Shown: piece after piece, positions 1 through 9,480 of the stretch | Layout of the letters: every line of letters starts with the position of its first letter | How positions within the stretch are numbered: the first letter of the stretch is position 1 | Assembly: GCF_900142065.1 (NCBI RefSeq) | Contig: NZ_FSRJ01000005.1 | Span: 186,001-250,000 of the forward strand | Length of the DNA stretch: 64,000 nt | Source of the DNA: Agromyces cerinus subsp. cerinus | GTDB taxonomy: Bacteria; Actinomycetota; Actinomycetes; Actinomycetales; Microbacteriaceae | Direction of reading: 5' to 3' | Notes under the pieces: generated by a model | What the model was told of the DNA's origin: nothing | What the model saw: the letters and a program-made list of their open reading frames with translations, nothing else | Database searches by the model: none | Position numbers and translations under genes: made by a program

Positions 1-1
1 C

Positions 2-265
2 GAGGCCGCGGTGCGCGAGCTGAAGGCACGACCGGGCGGCGAGCTGCAGGTGCACGGCAGCGGGCAGCTCATCCGCTGGCTGCTCGAGCGCGAACTCGTC
101 GATGAGATGACGCTGATCGTCTGCCCCGTGATCGTCGGCGCCGGCACTCGACTCTTCCCCGATGAGGGCAAGGACTTCGCACTCGAGCTGCTCGAGTCGC
201 GCACGTTCCCGACCGGCATCATCGCGCAGACCTACCGGCCCGCAGGCCGTCCGCAGTATGCGTAG
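2..265 (+). CDS. Dihydrofolate reductase family protein, C-terminal fragment (RibD_C fold)
   Basis: The 5' end lies outside the window and the reading frame is open from base 2. The visible 87 residues carry the hallmarks of the C-terminal half of the DHFR-like/RibD_C fold: a GSGQLIRWLLE helix followed by a hydrophobic strand (DEMTLIVCPVIVGAGTRLFP) and a final strand ending near residue 80. Small stand-alone members are common in actinobacteria and their substrates are mostly unknown, so a dihydrofolate-reducing activity cannot be assumed. A second, complete member of the same family lies at 9552-10085. The gene ends 73 bases before the YCII gene and runs in the same direction, so co-transcription is possible but not shown. 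Confidence 0.75.
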   Translation, partial: EAAVRELKARPGGELQVHGSGQLIRWLLERELVDEMTLIVCPVIVGAGTRLFPDEGKDFALELLESRTFPTGIIAQTYRPAGRPQYA

Positions 266-338
266 CCGCGCGGCCCGCGTGGCCGTACCCCGGCCCAGCA
301 GTCCAGAATGTCCCTGACCCGCATCGTGGAGGTGTGAG

Positions 339-668
339 ATGCAGTACCTGGTTTCCGTGATCGACGACAAGACCGACTCCGGCACGGAGGAGGAGATGGT
401 GGCGATCCGGGCGTTCAACGAGCGACTCCGAGCGGGCGGCCACTGGGTGTTCGCCGCAGGCCTCGCGGCACCCGAGACGTCGACGGTCATCGACGCCCGC
501 GGCGAGGAGCCCGTGTTCACCGACGGCCCCTTCGTCGAATCGAAGGAGCACATGGCCGGGCTCTGGATCATCGAGGCACCCGACCTCGACGTCGCGCTCG
601 AGCTCATGACCGCCGGCTCGAAGGCCTGCAACCGGCGGCTCGAGGTACGACCGCTCCTGTTCGTGTGA
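339..668 (+). CDS. YCII-related (DGPF) protein, ECF42 partner
   Basis: This 109-residue protein belongs to the YCII-related ferredoxin-like family. The diagnostic DGPF motif is visible in FTDGPFVESKEHM (about residues 66-78). The start ATG is preceded by a GGAGGTG ribosome-binding site. It sits 9 bases upstream of an ECF sigma factor with a long C-terminal extension. DGPF proteins are known to be genetically linked to group ECF42 sigma factors, which fits this pair. The biochemical role of DGPF proteins is not established; they may act as small sensors or enzymes in the stress circuit. Family and linkage are firm, function is open. Confidence 0.88.
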   Translation: MQYLVSVIDDKTDSGTEEEMVAIRAFNERLRAGGHWVFAAGLAAPETSTVIDARGEEPVFTDGPFVESKEHMAGLWIIEAPDLDVALELMTAGSKACNRRLEVRPLLFV

Positions 669-677
669 GCAGGCCGC

Positions 678-1910
678 GTGAACCCCGTCGACGCGCGCGA
701 GGCGATCACGCTGGCGCACTTCGCCGAGTGGGCCCGCGTGGTCGCGTCGCTCGCGAGGCGCTTCGGCGACCTCGACGTCGCCGAGGAGGCGGCGGCCGAG
801 GCCTTCGCCACGGCGGTGGAGCGGTGGCCGGTCGACGGCGTGCCGCCGAACCCGGGTGCGTGGCTCACCACGACCGCCAACCGCAGAGCGATCGACCGTA
901 TCCGGCGCGAGCACAAGCGCCTCGACAAGCACCGGGAGGCGATGCTGTTGACCGACGACACACCGCCCGAACCGCTCGGAGCCATCGACGACGACCGACT
1001 GCGCCTGATCTTCACGTGCTGCCACCCGGCACTCGCGATGGAGGCACGGGTCGCGCTCACCCTCCGCTTGGTCGGCGGACTCACCGTGCCCGAGATCGCC
1101 CGCGGGTTCCTCGTGCAGGAACCCGCCATGGCTCGGCGCATCACCCGCGCGAAGGGCAAGATCGCGGCAGCACGCATCCCGTACCGCGTGCCCTCAGCGC
1201 AGGATCTGCCGGCGCGCATCACCGGCGTGCTCGCGGTGCTCTATCTCGTCTTCAACGAGGGCTACCTGGCGACCGGCCCCGACACCGACCCGGTTCGGGC
1301 CGACCTGACCGCCGAGGCGATCCGGCTGACGCGCTTGATCCGCATGCTGCTTCCGGGCGACGGCGAGGTGGCGGGCCTCCTGGCGCTGATGCTGCTCACC
1401 GAGGCTCGTCGCCCCGCCCGCGTCTCGACAGCCGGCGAGCTCGTGCCGCTCGGCGAACAGGACCGCGGCCTGTGGTCTGAGGCACTGATCGACGAGGGCC
1501 ATCGCCTCGTGCGCGAGCGCCTGGCATCCGGAGTCGCGCCCGGCCGCTACCAACTGCTCGCGGCCGTCAACGCCGTGCACACCGACGCGCGAGACGCCCG
1601 GGACACCGACTGGTCGCAGGTCGTCGCGCTCTACGACCAGCTGGTGCGCCTCGACCGCTCGCCGATCGTCGCCCTCAACCGCGCGATCGCCGTCGCAGAG
1701 CTCGACGGGCCGGATGCCGCGCTCCCGATCATCGATCGCCTGGAGAGCGCGCTGCAGGGCTATCACGCGTTCCACGCCACCCGGGCCGAACTGCTGCGCC
1801 GTCTCGGGCGGCCAGGCGAATCGCGCGAAGCCTACGACCGCGCCATCGCGCTCGCCGGCAACAGCGCGGAGATCGCCTATCTGGCCCACCGTCGCGACGA
1901 CCTCGACTGA
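678..1910 (+). CDS. ECF42-type RNA polymerase sigma factor with C-terminal TPR-like extension
   Basis: The 410-residue protein has an N-terminal sigma-70 region 2 (about residues 10-80, with the TTTANRRAIDRIRR segment), a region 4 helix-turn-helix (about 120-170), and a long helical C-terminal half holding the conserved FNEGYLAT motif near residue 193 and TPR-like helices (ALNRAIAVAELDGPDAALPIID and following). This exceeds the roughly 200 residues of a minimal ECF factor and matches group ECF42, where the extension replaces an anti-sigma factor in activity control. The GTG start follows the DGPF gene after 9 bases, indicating one operon. No zinc-binding anti-sigma gene is adjacent, as expected for this group. 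Confidence 0.9.
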   Translation: MNPVDAREAITLAHFAEWARVVASLARRFGDLDVAEEAAAEAFATAVERWPVDGVPPNPGAWLTTTANRRAIDRIRREHKRLDKHREAMLLTDDTPPEPLGAIDDDRLRLIFTCCHPALAMEARVALTLRLVGGLTVPEIARGFLVQEPAMARRITRAKGKIAAARIPYRVPSAQDLPARITGVLAVLYLVFNEGYLATGPDTDPVRADLTAEAIRLTRLIRMLLPGDGEVAGLLALMLLTEARRPARVSTAGELVPLGEQDRGLWSEALIDEGHRLVRERLASGVAPGRYQLLAAVNAVHTDARDARDTDWSQVVALYDQLVRLDRSPIVALNRAIAVAELDGPDAALPIIDRLESALQGYHAFHATRAELLRRLGRPGESREAYDRAIALAGNSAEIAYLAHRRDDLD

Positions 1911-1923
1911 GACCGGTCGCCGC

Positions 1924-2274
1924 CTACGCCCAGCCCAGCTCCCCGAGCTTCGCGTCATCGAGCCCGAAGTAGTGGCCGATCTCGTGCACGAGCGTGATGC
2001 GCACGCGCGTACGCAGCGACTCGAGGTCGGCGCTGTGCGCCTGCATGTTGTTCTGGAACAGCGTGATGCGGTCGGGCAGCTCGCCGAAGCCGTAGACCCC
2101 GCGCGTCTTCAGCGGTCGCCCGCTGTACAGGCCGAACAGTCGCGGCCGCTGGTCGAGCGGCTGGTTCTCGATCAGGATCGCGACGTTCTCGACCCCGCGC
2201 ACCATCTCGTCGGGCAGCGCGTCGAATACCTCGCCGACCATGCGTTCGAAGTCCTCGTCGGAGATCTCGACCAT
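1924..2274 (-). CDS. Minimal zinc metallopeptidase family protein (MMP-like)
   Basis: The 116-residue protein is a single-domain metallopeptidase of the short actinobacterial type that begins with a VEISDEDFERMV stretch. The zinc-binding motif HEIGHYFGLDD near the C-terminus gives HExxHxxGxxD: two histidines and a downstream aspartate as ligands and the glutamate as general base. There is no signal peptide or membrane segment, so it should act in the cytoplasm. An in-frame start 44 codons upstream exists, but the conserved family N-terminus and lack of similarity in the extension favour the ATG at 2274. It converges on the ECF42 gene with a 13-base gap. The natural substrate of this family is unknown. 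Confidence 0.88.
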   Translation of the reverse strand: MVEISDEDFERMVGEVFDALPDEMVRGVENVAILIENQPLDQRPRLFGLYSGRPLKTRGVYGFGELPDRITLFQNNMQAHSADLESLRTRVRITLVHEIGHYFGLDDAKLGELGWA

Positions 2275-2381
2275 GTGCCCATTGTGCTCGCTCGCCGGGC
2301 GGGCAGGGCATGGCGGCGCATTCCCCCGCTGCGCCACGAGCGAACCGCGCGGCCGTCGTCCGCAGGTGGCATGCTCACGGT

Positions 2382-2942
2382 ATGGAGACGCCGACGCACG
2401 TCGCACTGCTGCGCGGCATCAATGTCGGCGGCCGGAACCCGGTCGACATGGGGGCGCTCGTCGAGTGCTTCCACGCTGCCGGCTACGGCGAGGCACGCAC
2501 GCACCTCCAGAGCGGCAACGTGCTGTTCACCACGAAGCGCAGCGCCGACACGAAGCTCGAAGCCGACCTCGAGCGCGCCCTCCAGCAGCGCTTCGGCTTC
2601 GCGATCCCGACGCTGGTGCGCTCGCGAGACGAGTTCGCCGCGACGATCGCCGCAGCGCCAGATGACCATGGGTCCGACCAGCTCCGCAGCGAGGTGTTCT
2701 TCGTCAAGGCGCCGCTCACGGTCGATGCGGTGCTCGACCAGATGCCCGAGCTTCGCGCCGGAGTCGACTCGATCGCCCCGGGGCCCGGCGCGATCTACTT
2801 CTCGCGCGTGAAGGCGCTGGCGGGCAAGACGCGTATCACTCGCCTGATGGCCATGCCCGTCTTCCAGCAGATGACGGTGCGAAGCTGGCGAACCGCCACT
2901 CGGCTGCGGGAACTGCTCGACGAGGCTCGAGATGAGCGCTGA
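2382..2942 (+). CDS. DUF1697 family protein
   Basis: The 186-residue protein starts with THVALLRGINVGGRNPVDMGAL and contains the segment LQSGNVLFTT, both characteristic of DUF1697 proteins. These are compact alpha/beta proteins whose function is unknown. The conserved INVGG loop near residue 15 and the SGNV strand near residue 45 look intact, as does the C-terminal NxR-type end (SWRTATRLRELL). The ATG was chosen because the family motif begins within a few residues of it; a longer in-frame extension upstream has no family similarity. The last 11 bases overlap the start of ltrA-like gene 2932-4107, suggesting translational coupling. Confidence 0.85.
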   Translation: METPTHVALLRGINVGGRNPVDMGALVECFHAAGYGEARTHLQSGNVLFTTKRSADTKLEADLERALQQRFGFAIPTLVRSRDEFAATIAAAPDDHGSDQLRSEVFFVKAPLTVDAVLDQMPELRAGVDSIAPGPGAIYFSRVKALAGKTRITRLMAMPVFQQMTVRSWRTATRLRELLDEARDER

Positions 2943-4107
2943 GACATCCGGGCGGATCGCGGTCGCCGACCGCGATCCGTCGCGCGCGCACTGGATGGAG
3001 TTGTTCTTCGACCTCATCTTCGTGGCCCTCGTCGGTCAGCTCGCCCATCCGCTGCACGACCATCCCTCGGTCGCCGGCCTGCTGCTGTTCACCGCACTGT
3101 TCGCCTCCGTGTGGTGGTCATGGGTCAACCTGACCTTCACCGTGAACGTGATGCCGTGGCTCAGCCGTCGGCAACTGGCGCTCGTGATGCTCGCCGCGAT
3201 GTTCGCGGTCGGCGCGATCGCCGTCGCCGCACCCGAAGCGACCGGCGAGCGGGCGTGGCTCTTCGCGGCGGGCAACGCGGCGCTTCGACTCGTGCTGCTC
3301 GGCCTCTGGATCACGCAGTCGTGGGGCAGCGGTGCGGCATCGCGAACCCGCCTGCTCGTCTACAACGGCGCCACGGCGCTGCTGTGGTTCGTCTCGATCT
3401 GGCTGCCGAGCCCGTGGATGTTCGCGCTCTGGGGTCTCAGCATCGTCGTCGAGGTGACGCTGCTCGTCACGAGCAGCAGCAGCTGGGCGGCTCGGGTGCT
3501 GCCGCGCATGAACACCGAGCACCTCTCGGAGCGGTTCGGGCTGCTCGTGGTGATCGTGCTCGGGGAATCGGTGCTCTCCACCGTCGGCGCCCTCAACGAG
3601 AGCTGGAACCTCGCTTCGGGCGTCGTGGGGTTGCTCGGCCTCGCCGTGATCTCACTGCTCGCCTGGTCGTTCTTCATGTACGGCACCGATGCGATGCGCG
3701 TCGGGCTCGACGAGCTGCGTGAAGCCGGCGACTACCGGGCGATCCGCGACACCGTCGGGTTCCTGCCGTTCCTCATCGTCGTCGGGGTGACCGCGGTGTC
3801 GGGTGCACTCGACAGCGCCATCCAGCATCCGGATGCACCGCTCCCCCAGGCTTCAGCCATCGCCCTCTGCGGCGGCATCGCCGTCTTCTACGGCACGAAC
3901 GCCATCATCTCCCTGCGTTTCGGGCGCCCCCTGCGCGCTGTGCTCGGCTGGGCGGTCCCGGCCCTCGTGCTCACGATCGCGCTCGGGGCCACCGCGGCGT
4001 TCGTCGACGCGGCCTACGCGATCGCTGCGGCGGTCGTCGTGCTCGTCGTCATCGTCGCCACCTCGGAGGTCACCAACCGGCGCAAGCGACTCAGCGCGCC
4101 GGCGTGA
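2932..4107 (+). CDS. Low-temperature-requirement A (LtrA) family membrane protein
   Basis: The 391-residue protein is strongly hydrophobic with about ten to eleven predicted transmembrane helices. The N-terminal signature HWMELFFDLIFVALVGQLAH and the later GESVLSTVGAL segment are typical of the LtrA family, first named from a Listeria locus needed for growth at low temperature. The molecular function is not known; transport or membrane-lipid roles have been suggested. Its start overlaps the DUF1697 gene by 11 bases and its 3' end overlaps the convergent ROK regulator by 17 bases, so no room is left for a terminator between them. Confidence 0.88.
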   Translation: MSAETSGRIAVADRDPSRAHWMELFFDLIFVALVGQLAHPLHDHPSVAGLLLFTALFASVWWSWVNLTFTVNVMPWLSRRQLALVMLAAMFAVGAIAVAAPEATGERAWLFAAGNAALRLVLLGLWITQSWGSGAASRTRLLVYNGATALLWFVSIWLPSPWMFALWGLSIVVEVTLLVTSSSSWAARVLPRMNTEHLSERFGLLVVIVLGESVLSTVGALNESWNLASGVVGLLGLAVISLLAWSFFMYGTDAMRVGLDELREAGDYRAIRDTVGFLPFLIVVGVTAVSGALDSAIQHPDAPLPQASAIALCGGIAVFYGTNAIISLRFGRPLRAVLGWAVPALVLTIALGATAAFVDAAYAIAAAVVVLVVIVATSEVTNRRKRLSAPA

Positions 4108-5287
4108 GCGGCAGCGCGTCGCCGAGCACCGGAGCGAGCGCGAACCTCGCCGGCCCGAGGTACTCGCTGAGCTCGGGGCGGCCGTAGCGGATCGGCACCG
4201 GGGTCGTGCCCTTGGCCGGGTACATCTCGTACTCGTCGCGCAGCGTGCCGAGGAAGTGCGGGCCGAGCGCCGGCGCCGCACCGGCGATGACGATCTCCTC
4301 GGGGTCGAGCAGCGCCGAGCTGATGCGCAGTGCGCGGGCGAGCGCGCGGGCCCCGAAGCCCATGCGCTCGCGCGCCTCGGCGGTCGACGCCAGCAGGCTC
4401 GTGTCGTGATCGTCGAGCTCGTCGGTGTACGCGTCGCCGAGCATCGCGCTCATCGAGGTCGCCGACTCGAGGCATCCCGAGAGGCCGCACCGGCATCTGG
4501 TGCGCTCGCCCTCGTAGATCACGCGAACGTGCCCGATCTCGCCGGCCCGCCCGGTGGCGCCCGACATGAGGGTGCCCCCGTTCGTGATGGCGGCGCCGAC
4601 GCCCTCGCCGAGGTGCACCACGAGCCGGATCGCGCCGTCGTCGGCATCGACCGCCTCGGTGAGCGCTTCGGCGTCGACGTCGTTCACGACGGATGCCGGT
4701 GCGCCGATCGCCTCCTCGACGATGCCTGCGAGCGGCACGCCACGCCAGCCGAGCTGCACGCTCTCGACGACGACTCCCCCGGCCGTGACCCCCGGCACCT
4801 GCACGCACGCGGCCAGCACCTGCGGTTCGAATCCCTCGGTGAGCGCACGAATCGCATCGACGACGGTCGCGACCTCCATGCCGCCGGCGACATCGAGTCG
4901 GCGGCTCGCGACGGTGCGACCCGCGAGGTCGACGAGCGCGGTGTCGATGGCGCGCGTGCGCACCACCGCGACGACGACGAGATAGGCGTCGCGCGCGATC
5001 TCGAGACGCGTCGCCCGCTTGCCGCCGGTGCTCTCGGCGCGACCGGTCTCGACGACGAGCCCCAGCGCGATCAGCTCCGCCACGAGCGACGAGGCCGTCG
5101 CCGAGGTGAGACCAGTGAGCCGCGCGATGACCGCCCGCGTGACCGGGGCGGGCTCGCGGGCGATCAGGCCGAGCGCCTTGAGCAGGTGCTCGCGCCGGAT
5201 GCCCGTCTGCGCCTCGAACTGGGCGTTGCGCGCGAAACGGCGCAACAGGTCGGACTTGCGCTGCAGGCCGGCGGTGCTCACGGTCAT
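4091..5287 (-). CDS. ROK family transcriptional repressor
   Basis: The protein has an N-terminal winged helix-turn-helix (about residues 30-90, TRAVIARLTGLTSATASSLVAELI) followed by a ROK sugar-kinase-like domain. The ROK zinc site is visible as CRCGLSGCLE with the preceding GEIGHVRV histidine. The ATG at 5287 is preceded by a GAGGAG sequence three bases upstream; an alternative GTG at 5371 would add 28 low-complexity residues. The catalytic aspartate region of ROK kinases is diverged, so a ligand-sensing repressor is more likely than a kinase. It is transcribed divergently from the secreted GH84 hexosaminidase, with a ROK-like inverted repeat between them, so N-acetylglucosamine or a chitooligosaccharide-type inducer is a reasonable guess. 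Confidence 0.88.
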   Translation of the reverse strand: MTVSTAGLQRKSDLLRRFARNAQFEAQTGIRREHLLKALGLIAREPAPVTRAVIARLTGLTSATASSLVAELIALGLVVETGRAESTGGKRATRLEIARDAYLVVVAVVRTRAIDTALVDLAGRTVASRRLDVAGGMEVATVVDAIRALTEGFEPQVLAACVQVPGVTAGGVVVESVQLGWRGVPLAGIVEEAIGAPASVVNDVDAEALTEAVDADDGAIRLVVHLGEGVGAAITNGGTLMSGATGRAGEIGHVRVIYEGERTRCRCGLSGCLESATSMSAMLGDAYTDELDDHDTSLLASTAEARERMGFGARALARALRISSALLDPEEIVIAGAAPALGPHFLGTLRDEYEMYPAKGTTPVPIRYGRPELSEYLGPARFALAPVLGDALPLTPAR

Positions 5288-5361
5288 CGTCTCCTCGGTC
5301 GTGCCGGCGGTCGCGGATGCCTGTGCCTGCACGAAGACATCTTGCCCCTTGACGCTCGGAC

Positions 5362-5410
5362 TTGGGATCACATAAGTTCAGGGCTACTTAGTTTAGCCAG
5401 TCAACAAAGT
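5362..5410 (+). promoter_or_regulatory. Candidate promoter and ROK operator ahead of GH84 gene
   Basis: Seen: an imperfect inverted repeat ACTTAGTT (5386-5393) and AACAAAGT (5403-5410), separated by nine bases. Its TTAGTT...AACAAA layout resembles operators of ROK repressors such as XylR. A possible -35 TTGGGA (5362-5367) lies 17 bases before TACTTA (5385-5390), so the left operator arm would overlap the -10 box. Repression by the adjacent ROK protein is inferred. Confidence 0.45.
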
Positions 5411-5473
5411 GAGTGCCGACCGGATCTCGGCATCACGTTGACCACGGAGTCGTCGAGACAGTTGGAGGCAATA

Positions 5474-7831
5474 ATGCAGACAATTCGCAAGACGTTCGCC
5501 ACGGTGGGAATCTCCGCCGTCGCCATAGCCGGGATGCTCACGCCGCTCTCGGCGTCGGCGGCACCGCCATCGGGCCCGCTGCCGTCGGTGAGCCCGACGC
5601 CCCAGTCGATCACCCGCGCCGGCTCCGACCTCAACGTGCCGGGCCGCGTCGAGATCGTCGTCGACGACGGCACGGATGCCGCGGCGCTCGCCGAACTGCG
5701 CGAGACGCTCAGCGAGCACGGTGTCGACCGCATCGACGAGCGCGCGAAGGCCACGGGCACGGCCCCGCTCACGATCAAGCTCGGTGCGGCCTCGCGGGCC
5801 GACATCGACGCCGCACTCGGCGACACCGAGGCGCCGACGCACGCCGAGGGCTACGCGCTCCTGGCGGATGCATCCGCCGGACCGCTCGGCACCGTCGCAC
5901 TCGGCGGCGTCGACGCCGCCGGCCAGTACTACGCCGTCAAGACCCTCGACCAGCTGTTCGTGCCGAAGGACGACGGCGGCTACCGCATCGCGGGCGCCGC
6001 GATCAGCGACTTCCCGTCGATGCCGCTCCGCGGCACGATCGAGGGCTTCTACGGCGAGCCCTGGTCGCACCAGGAGCGACTCGACCAGCTCGAGTTCTAC
6101 GGCGACGTCAAGGCGAACACCTACATCTACGCGCCGAAGGACGACCCGTACCACCGTGATCGCTGGCGCGAGCCCTACCCCGCCGACAAGCTCGCCGAGC
6201 TCGGCGAGCTCGTGAACACGGCGACCGCCAACCACGTGCGGTTCACCTTCGCCCTCTCGCCTGGAAACAGCGTCTGCTACTCGAGCGACGGCGACTACCA
6301 GGCGCTCGCGACCAAGCTGCAGCAGATGTACGACCTCGGTGTCCGGGCGTTCAACATCCCGCTCGACGACATCGACTACGGTCGCTGGCACTGCGACGGC
6401 GACCGCACGAAGTTCGGCGCGCCGAGCGCCCGCACCGCCGGCATCGCGCAGGCGGCGTTCCTCGACCGCGTGCAGAAGGAGTTCGTCGAGACGCACGAGG
6501 GCGTGCACCCGCTGCAGATGGTGCCGACGGAGTACTCGAACACGGCCGACTCGGGCTACAAGACGGCGCTGCGCACCATGGACGAGGATGTCGTCGTCAT
6601 GTGGACCGGCGAAGGCGTCGTGCCGCAGTCGGTGACGGTCGCGCAGGCGCAGAAGGCCGCGACGGTCTTCGGCGGCCCGACCTTCCTCTGGGACAACTAC
6701 CCCGTGAACGACTACGGCAACACGGCCGGCCGCCTGCTCATGGCGCCGTACGACAAGCGCGAGGCCGGCCTCGGCGAGTACCTCGCGGGCATCGTCTCGA
6801 ACCCGATGAACCAGGCCGCCGCCAGCAAGATCGCGATCTTCGGCGTCGCCGACTTCACCTGGAACGACGAGGCGTACGACGCGGGCCACAACTGGTCACG
6901 GGCGCTCGACTACCTTGCGAGCGGGGATGCCGCGACGGCCGCTTCGCTCCGGGTGTTCGCCGACCTCAACCACCTCGCCCCGAGCTTCGGCGCACCGTGG
7001 CAGCCGCAGGCTCCTGAGCTCTCAGCCCGCATCGCGGAGTTCTGGGAGACCTGGAGCGCCGGCGACCGCGCCGGTGCCGTCGCCGAACTCCGCACCTACG
7101 CCCAGTCCATCGCCGACGCCCCCGAGGCGATCCGCACCGGCACCACCGACCCGGCGTTCGTGTCGGACTCGAGCCCGTGGCTCGACGCCGCCGCGCTGTG
7201 GGGCCAGTCGACCGTCGAGCTGCTCGACGCCGTGCAGGCACGGATCGACGGCGACCAGGCGACATCCGATGCCCTCGCCGCCTCGGCGAAGGCCACGGCG
7301 GCGCAGGCCGCAGCGGTCGTCGTCGACCCGGTCGACAACGCATGGGGCAAGGCCAAGGTGAAGATCGCCGACGGCGTGCTCGACGCCTTCCACGGCCGCA
7401 TCGGGTTCACGCTCGCCATGTGGGACGCGGGCGACGTCGTCAATGTCGCGCCGAAGGGCACGGCGACCGCTTCGAGCACCGAGGTCGCCCAGTTCGGCGC
7501 CAAGAACGTCAACGACGGCAACGCGTCGACGCGCTGGGCATCGGGCTACAGCGACGACTCGTGGGTGCAGGTCAAGCTCAGCGAGCCGACGGTCGTGCGC
7601 GGCATCACGGTCAGCTGGGAGGCCGCCTGCGCCAACGCCTACGAGCTGCAGACGTCGAACGACGGCACGACGTGGACGACGATCCGCACGGTCGACGACT
7701 CGACCTGCGCGCTCGACGTGTACACCTTCGACGAGAGCGAGCCGGTGCAGTACGTGCGTATGCAGGGCATCGACCGCAAGTCGACGTGGGGCTACTCGAT
7801 CTGGGAGCTCGGCATCTACGCAGCGAGCTGA
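5474..7831 (+). CDS. Secreted GH84 beta-N-acetylglucosaminidase with C-terminal F5/8 (CBM32-like) domain
   Basis: The 785-residue enzyme has a Sec signal peptide (cleavage expected after ...LSASA, about residue 29), an N-terminal GH84-associated domain (about 40-180), a GH84 catalytic barrel (about 185-480, beginning PLRGTIEGFYGEPWSH) and a C-terminal discoidin/F5/8-type carbohydrate-binding domain (about 656-785). The paired catalytic aspartates characteristic of substrate-assisted GH84 chemistry are D298 and D299 in IPLDDIDYG. It should hydrolyse terminal beta-linked GlcNAc from extracellular glycans or glycoproteins; hyaluronidase annotations in this family are historical. The ATG follows a GGAGG site at 5464-5468. 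The divergent ROK repressor is its likely regulator and a strong hairpin follows the gene. Confidence 0.93.
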   Translation: MQTIRKTFATVGISAVAIAGMLTPLSASAAPPSGPLPSVSPTPQSITRAGSDLNVPGRVEIVVDDGTDAAALAELRETLSEHGVDRIDERAKATGTAPLTIKLGAASRADIDAALGDTEAPTHAEGYALLADASAGPLGTVALGGVDAAGQYYAVKTLDQLFVPKDDGGYRIAGAAISDFPSMPLRGTIEGFYGEPWSHQERLDQLEFYGDVKANTYIYAPKDDPYHRDRWREPYPADKLAELGELVNTATANHVRFTFALSPGNSVCYSSDGDYQALATKLQQMYDLGVRAFNIPLDDIDYGRWHCDGDRTKFGAPSARTAGIAQAAFLDRVQKEFVETHEGVHPLQMVPTEYSNTADSGYKTALRTMDEDVVVMWTGEGVVPQSVTVAQAQKAATVFGGPTFLWDNYPVNDYGNTAGRLLMAPYDKREAGLGEYLAGIVSNPMNQAAASKIAIFGVADFTWNDEAYDAGHNWSRALDYLASGDAATAASLRVFADLNHLAPSFGAPWQPQAPELSARIAEFWETWSAGDRAGAVAELRTYAQSIADAPEAIRTGTTDPAFVSDSSPWLDAAALWGQSTVELLDAVQARIDGDQATSDALAASAKATAAQAAAVVVDPVDNAWGKAKVKIADGVLDAFHGRIGFTLAMWDAGDVVNVAPKGTATASSTEVAQFGAKNVNDGNASTRWASGYSDDSWVQVKLSEPTVVRGITVSWEAACANAYELQTSNDGTTWTTIRTVDDSTCALDVYTFDESEPVQYVRMQGIDRKSTWGYSIWELGIYAAS

Positions 7832-7838
7832 TCCGACC

Positions 7839-7870
7839 CGACGATCTGATCTGATCTGATCCGATCGTCG
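7839..7870. repeat. GATCT pentamer repeat flanked by inverted CGACGATC
   Basis: Five consecutive GATCN units (GATCT three times, then GATCC and GATCG; 7843-7867) lie directly after the GH84 stop codon. The block is bounded by CGACGATC at 7839-7846 and its reverse complement GATCGTCG at 7863-7870, so the repeat can form the loop of a weak hairpin. It is probably replication slippage in a non-coding spacer. Confidence 0.6.
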
Positions 7871-7881
7871 ACTGAACGAAC

Positions 7882-7920
7882 CGGGTGCCCTCCCGCTCGC
7901 ACCGAGCGGGAGGGCACCCG
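7882..7920 (+). terminator. Strong hairpin terminator after GH84 gene
   Basis: A perfect 18-bp stem (7882-7899 pairing with 7903-7920) closes on a CAC loop. It is very GC-rich and lacks a following T tract, as is common for actinobacterial terminators. It lies 50 bases past the GH84 stop codon and before the next same-strand gene, so it would insulate that gene from glycosidase transcription. Confidence 0.85.
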
Positions 7921-8004
7921 CGTTCGCATCCGGTCGACAATGTCAGACCGAGCGGGTAATTTCTCGTTCGGAATCGCCACGACGCTCGACGAACGGGGAA
8001 CACG

Positions 8005-8580
8005 ATGTCAGACGTACTGCTCTTCCACCACGCGCTCGGCCGCACCGATGGCCTGCACGCATTCGCGGACGAACTGCGTGCCGCCGGTCACACAGTGCAC
8101 ACGCCCGACCTCTTCGAGGGGCGCACCTTCGCGACGATCGAGGAGGGCGTCGGCTATGCGCGCGAGGTCGGTTGGGGCGAGATCATGGCGCGTGGCGAGC
8201 GTGCGGCGGCAGAGCTGCCGAGCGAGCTCGTCTACGGGGGCTTCTCGCTCGGCGTCGTACCCGCGCAGCAGCTCGCCCAGACCCGAGCCGGTGCACGCGG
8301 CGCGCTCTTCTTCTACTCGTGCCTGCCGGCCTCGGAGTTCGGCGAGTGGCCGGCCGGTGTTCCCGTGCAGATCCACGGCGCCGACGCCGACCCGATCTTC
8401 ATGGACGAGGGCGACGTCGACGCCGCCCGCGAGCTCGTCGCGTCGACCGACGACGCCGAGCTCTTCCTCTATCCCGGCGACCAGCACTACTTCGCCGACT
8501 CGAGCCTGCCGAGCTACGACGCGGCCGCGGCCGCACTGCTCACGCAGCGCGTGCTCGAGTTCCTCGCCCGGGTGGGCTGA
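8005..8580 (+). CDS. Dienelactone hydrolase family alpha/beta hydrolase
   Basis: The 191-residue protein shows the compact dienelactone hydrolase fold: N-terminal strand DVLLFHHALGRTDGL, nucleophile elbow GGFSLGV near residue 76, and C-terminal catalytic DPIF aspartate and DQHYFAD histidine regions. Classical dienelactone hydrolases use cysteine in GxCxG; here serine occupies that position, so the protein may be an esterase-like relative and not a chlorocatechol-pathway enzyme. No catechol genes are nearby. It has no signal peptide. The ATG follows a GGGGAAC site. Its 3' end is three bases from the convergent TerC gene. Confidence 0.82.
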   Translation: MSDVLLFHHALGRTDGLHAFADELRAAGHTVHTPDLFEGRTFATIEEGVGYAREVGWGEIMARGERAAAELPSELVYGGFSLGVVPAQQLAQTRAGARGALFFYSCLPASEFGEWPAGVPVQIHGADADPIFMDEGDVDAARELVASTDDAELFLYPGDQHYFADSSLPSYDAAAAALLTQRVLEFLARVG

Positions 8581-8583
8581 CGC

Positions 8584-9480
<897 letters not shown>

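Noticed and set aside
3803..5473. Long open frame in front of and continuous with the GH84 gene
   Set aside because: It is antisense to the ROK gene, arginine/alanine-rich and lacks any family motif. The signal peptide and GGAGG site place the true start at 5474.
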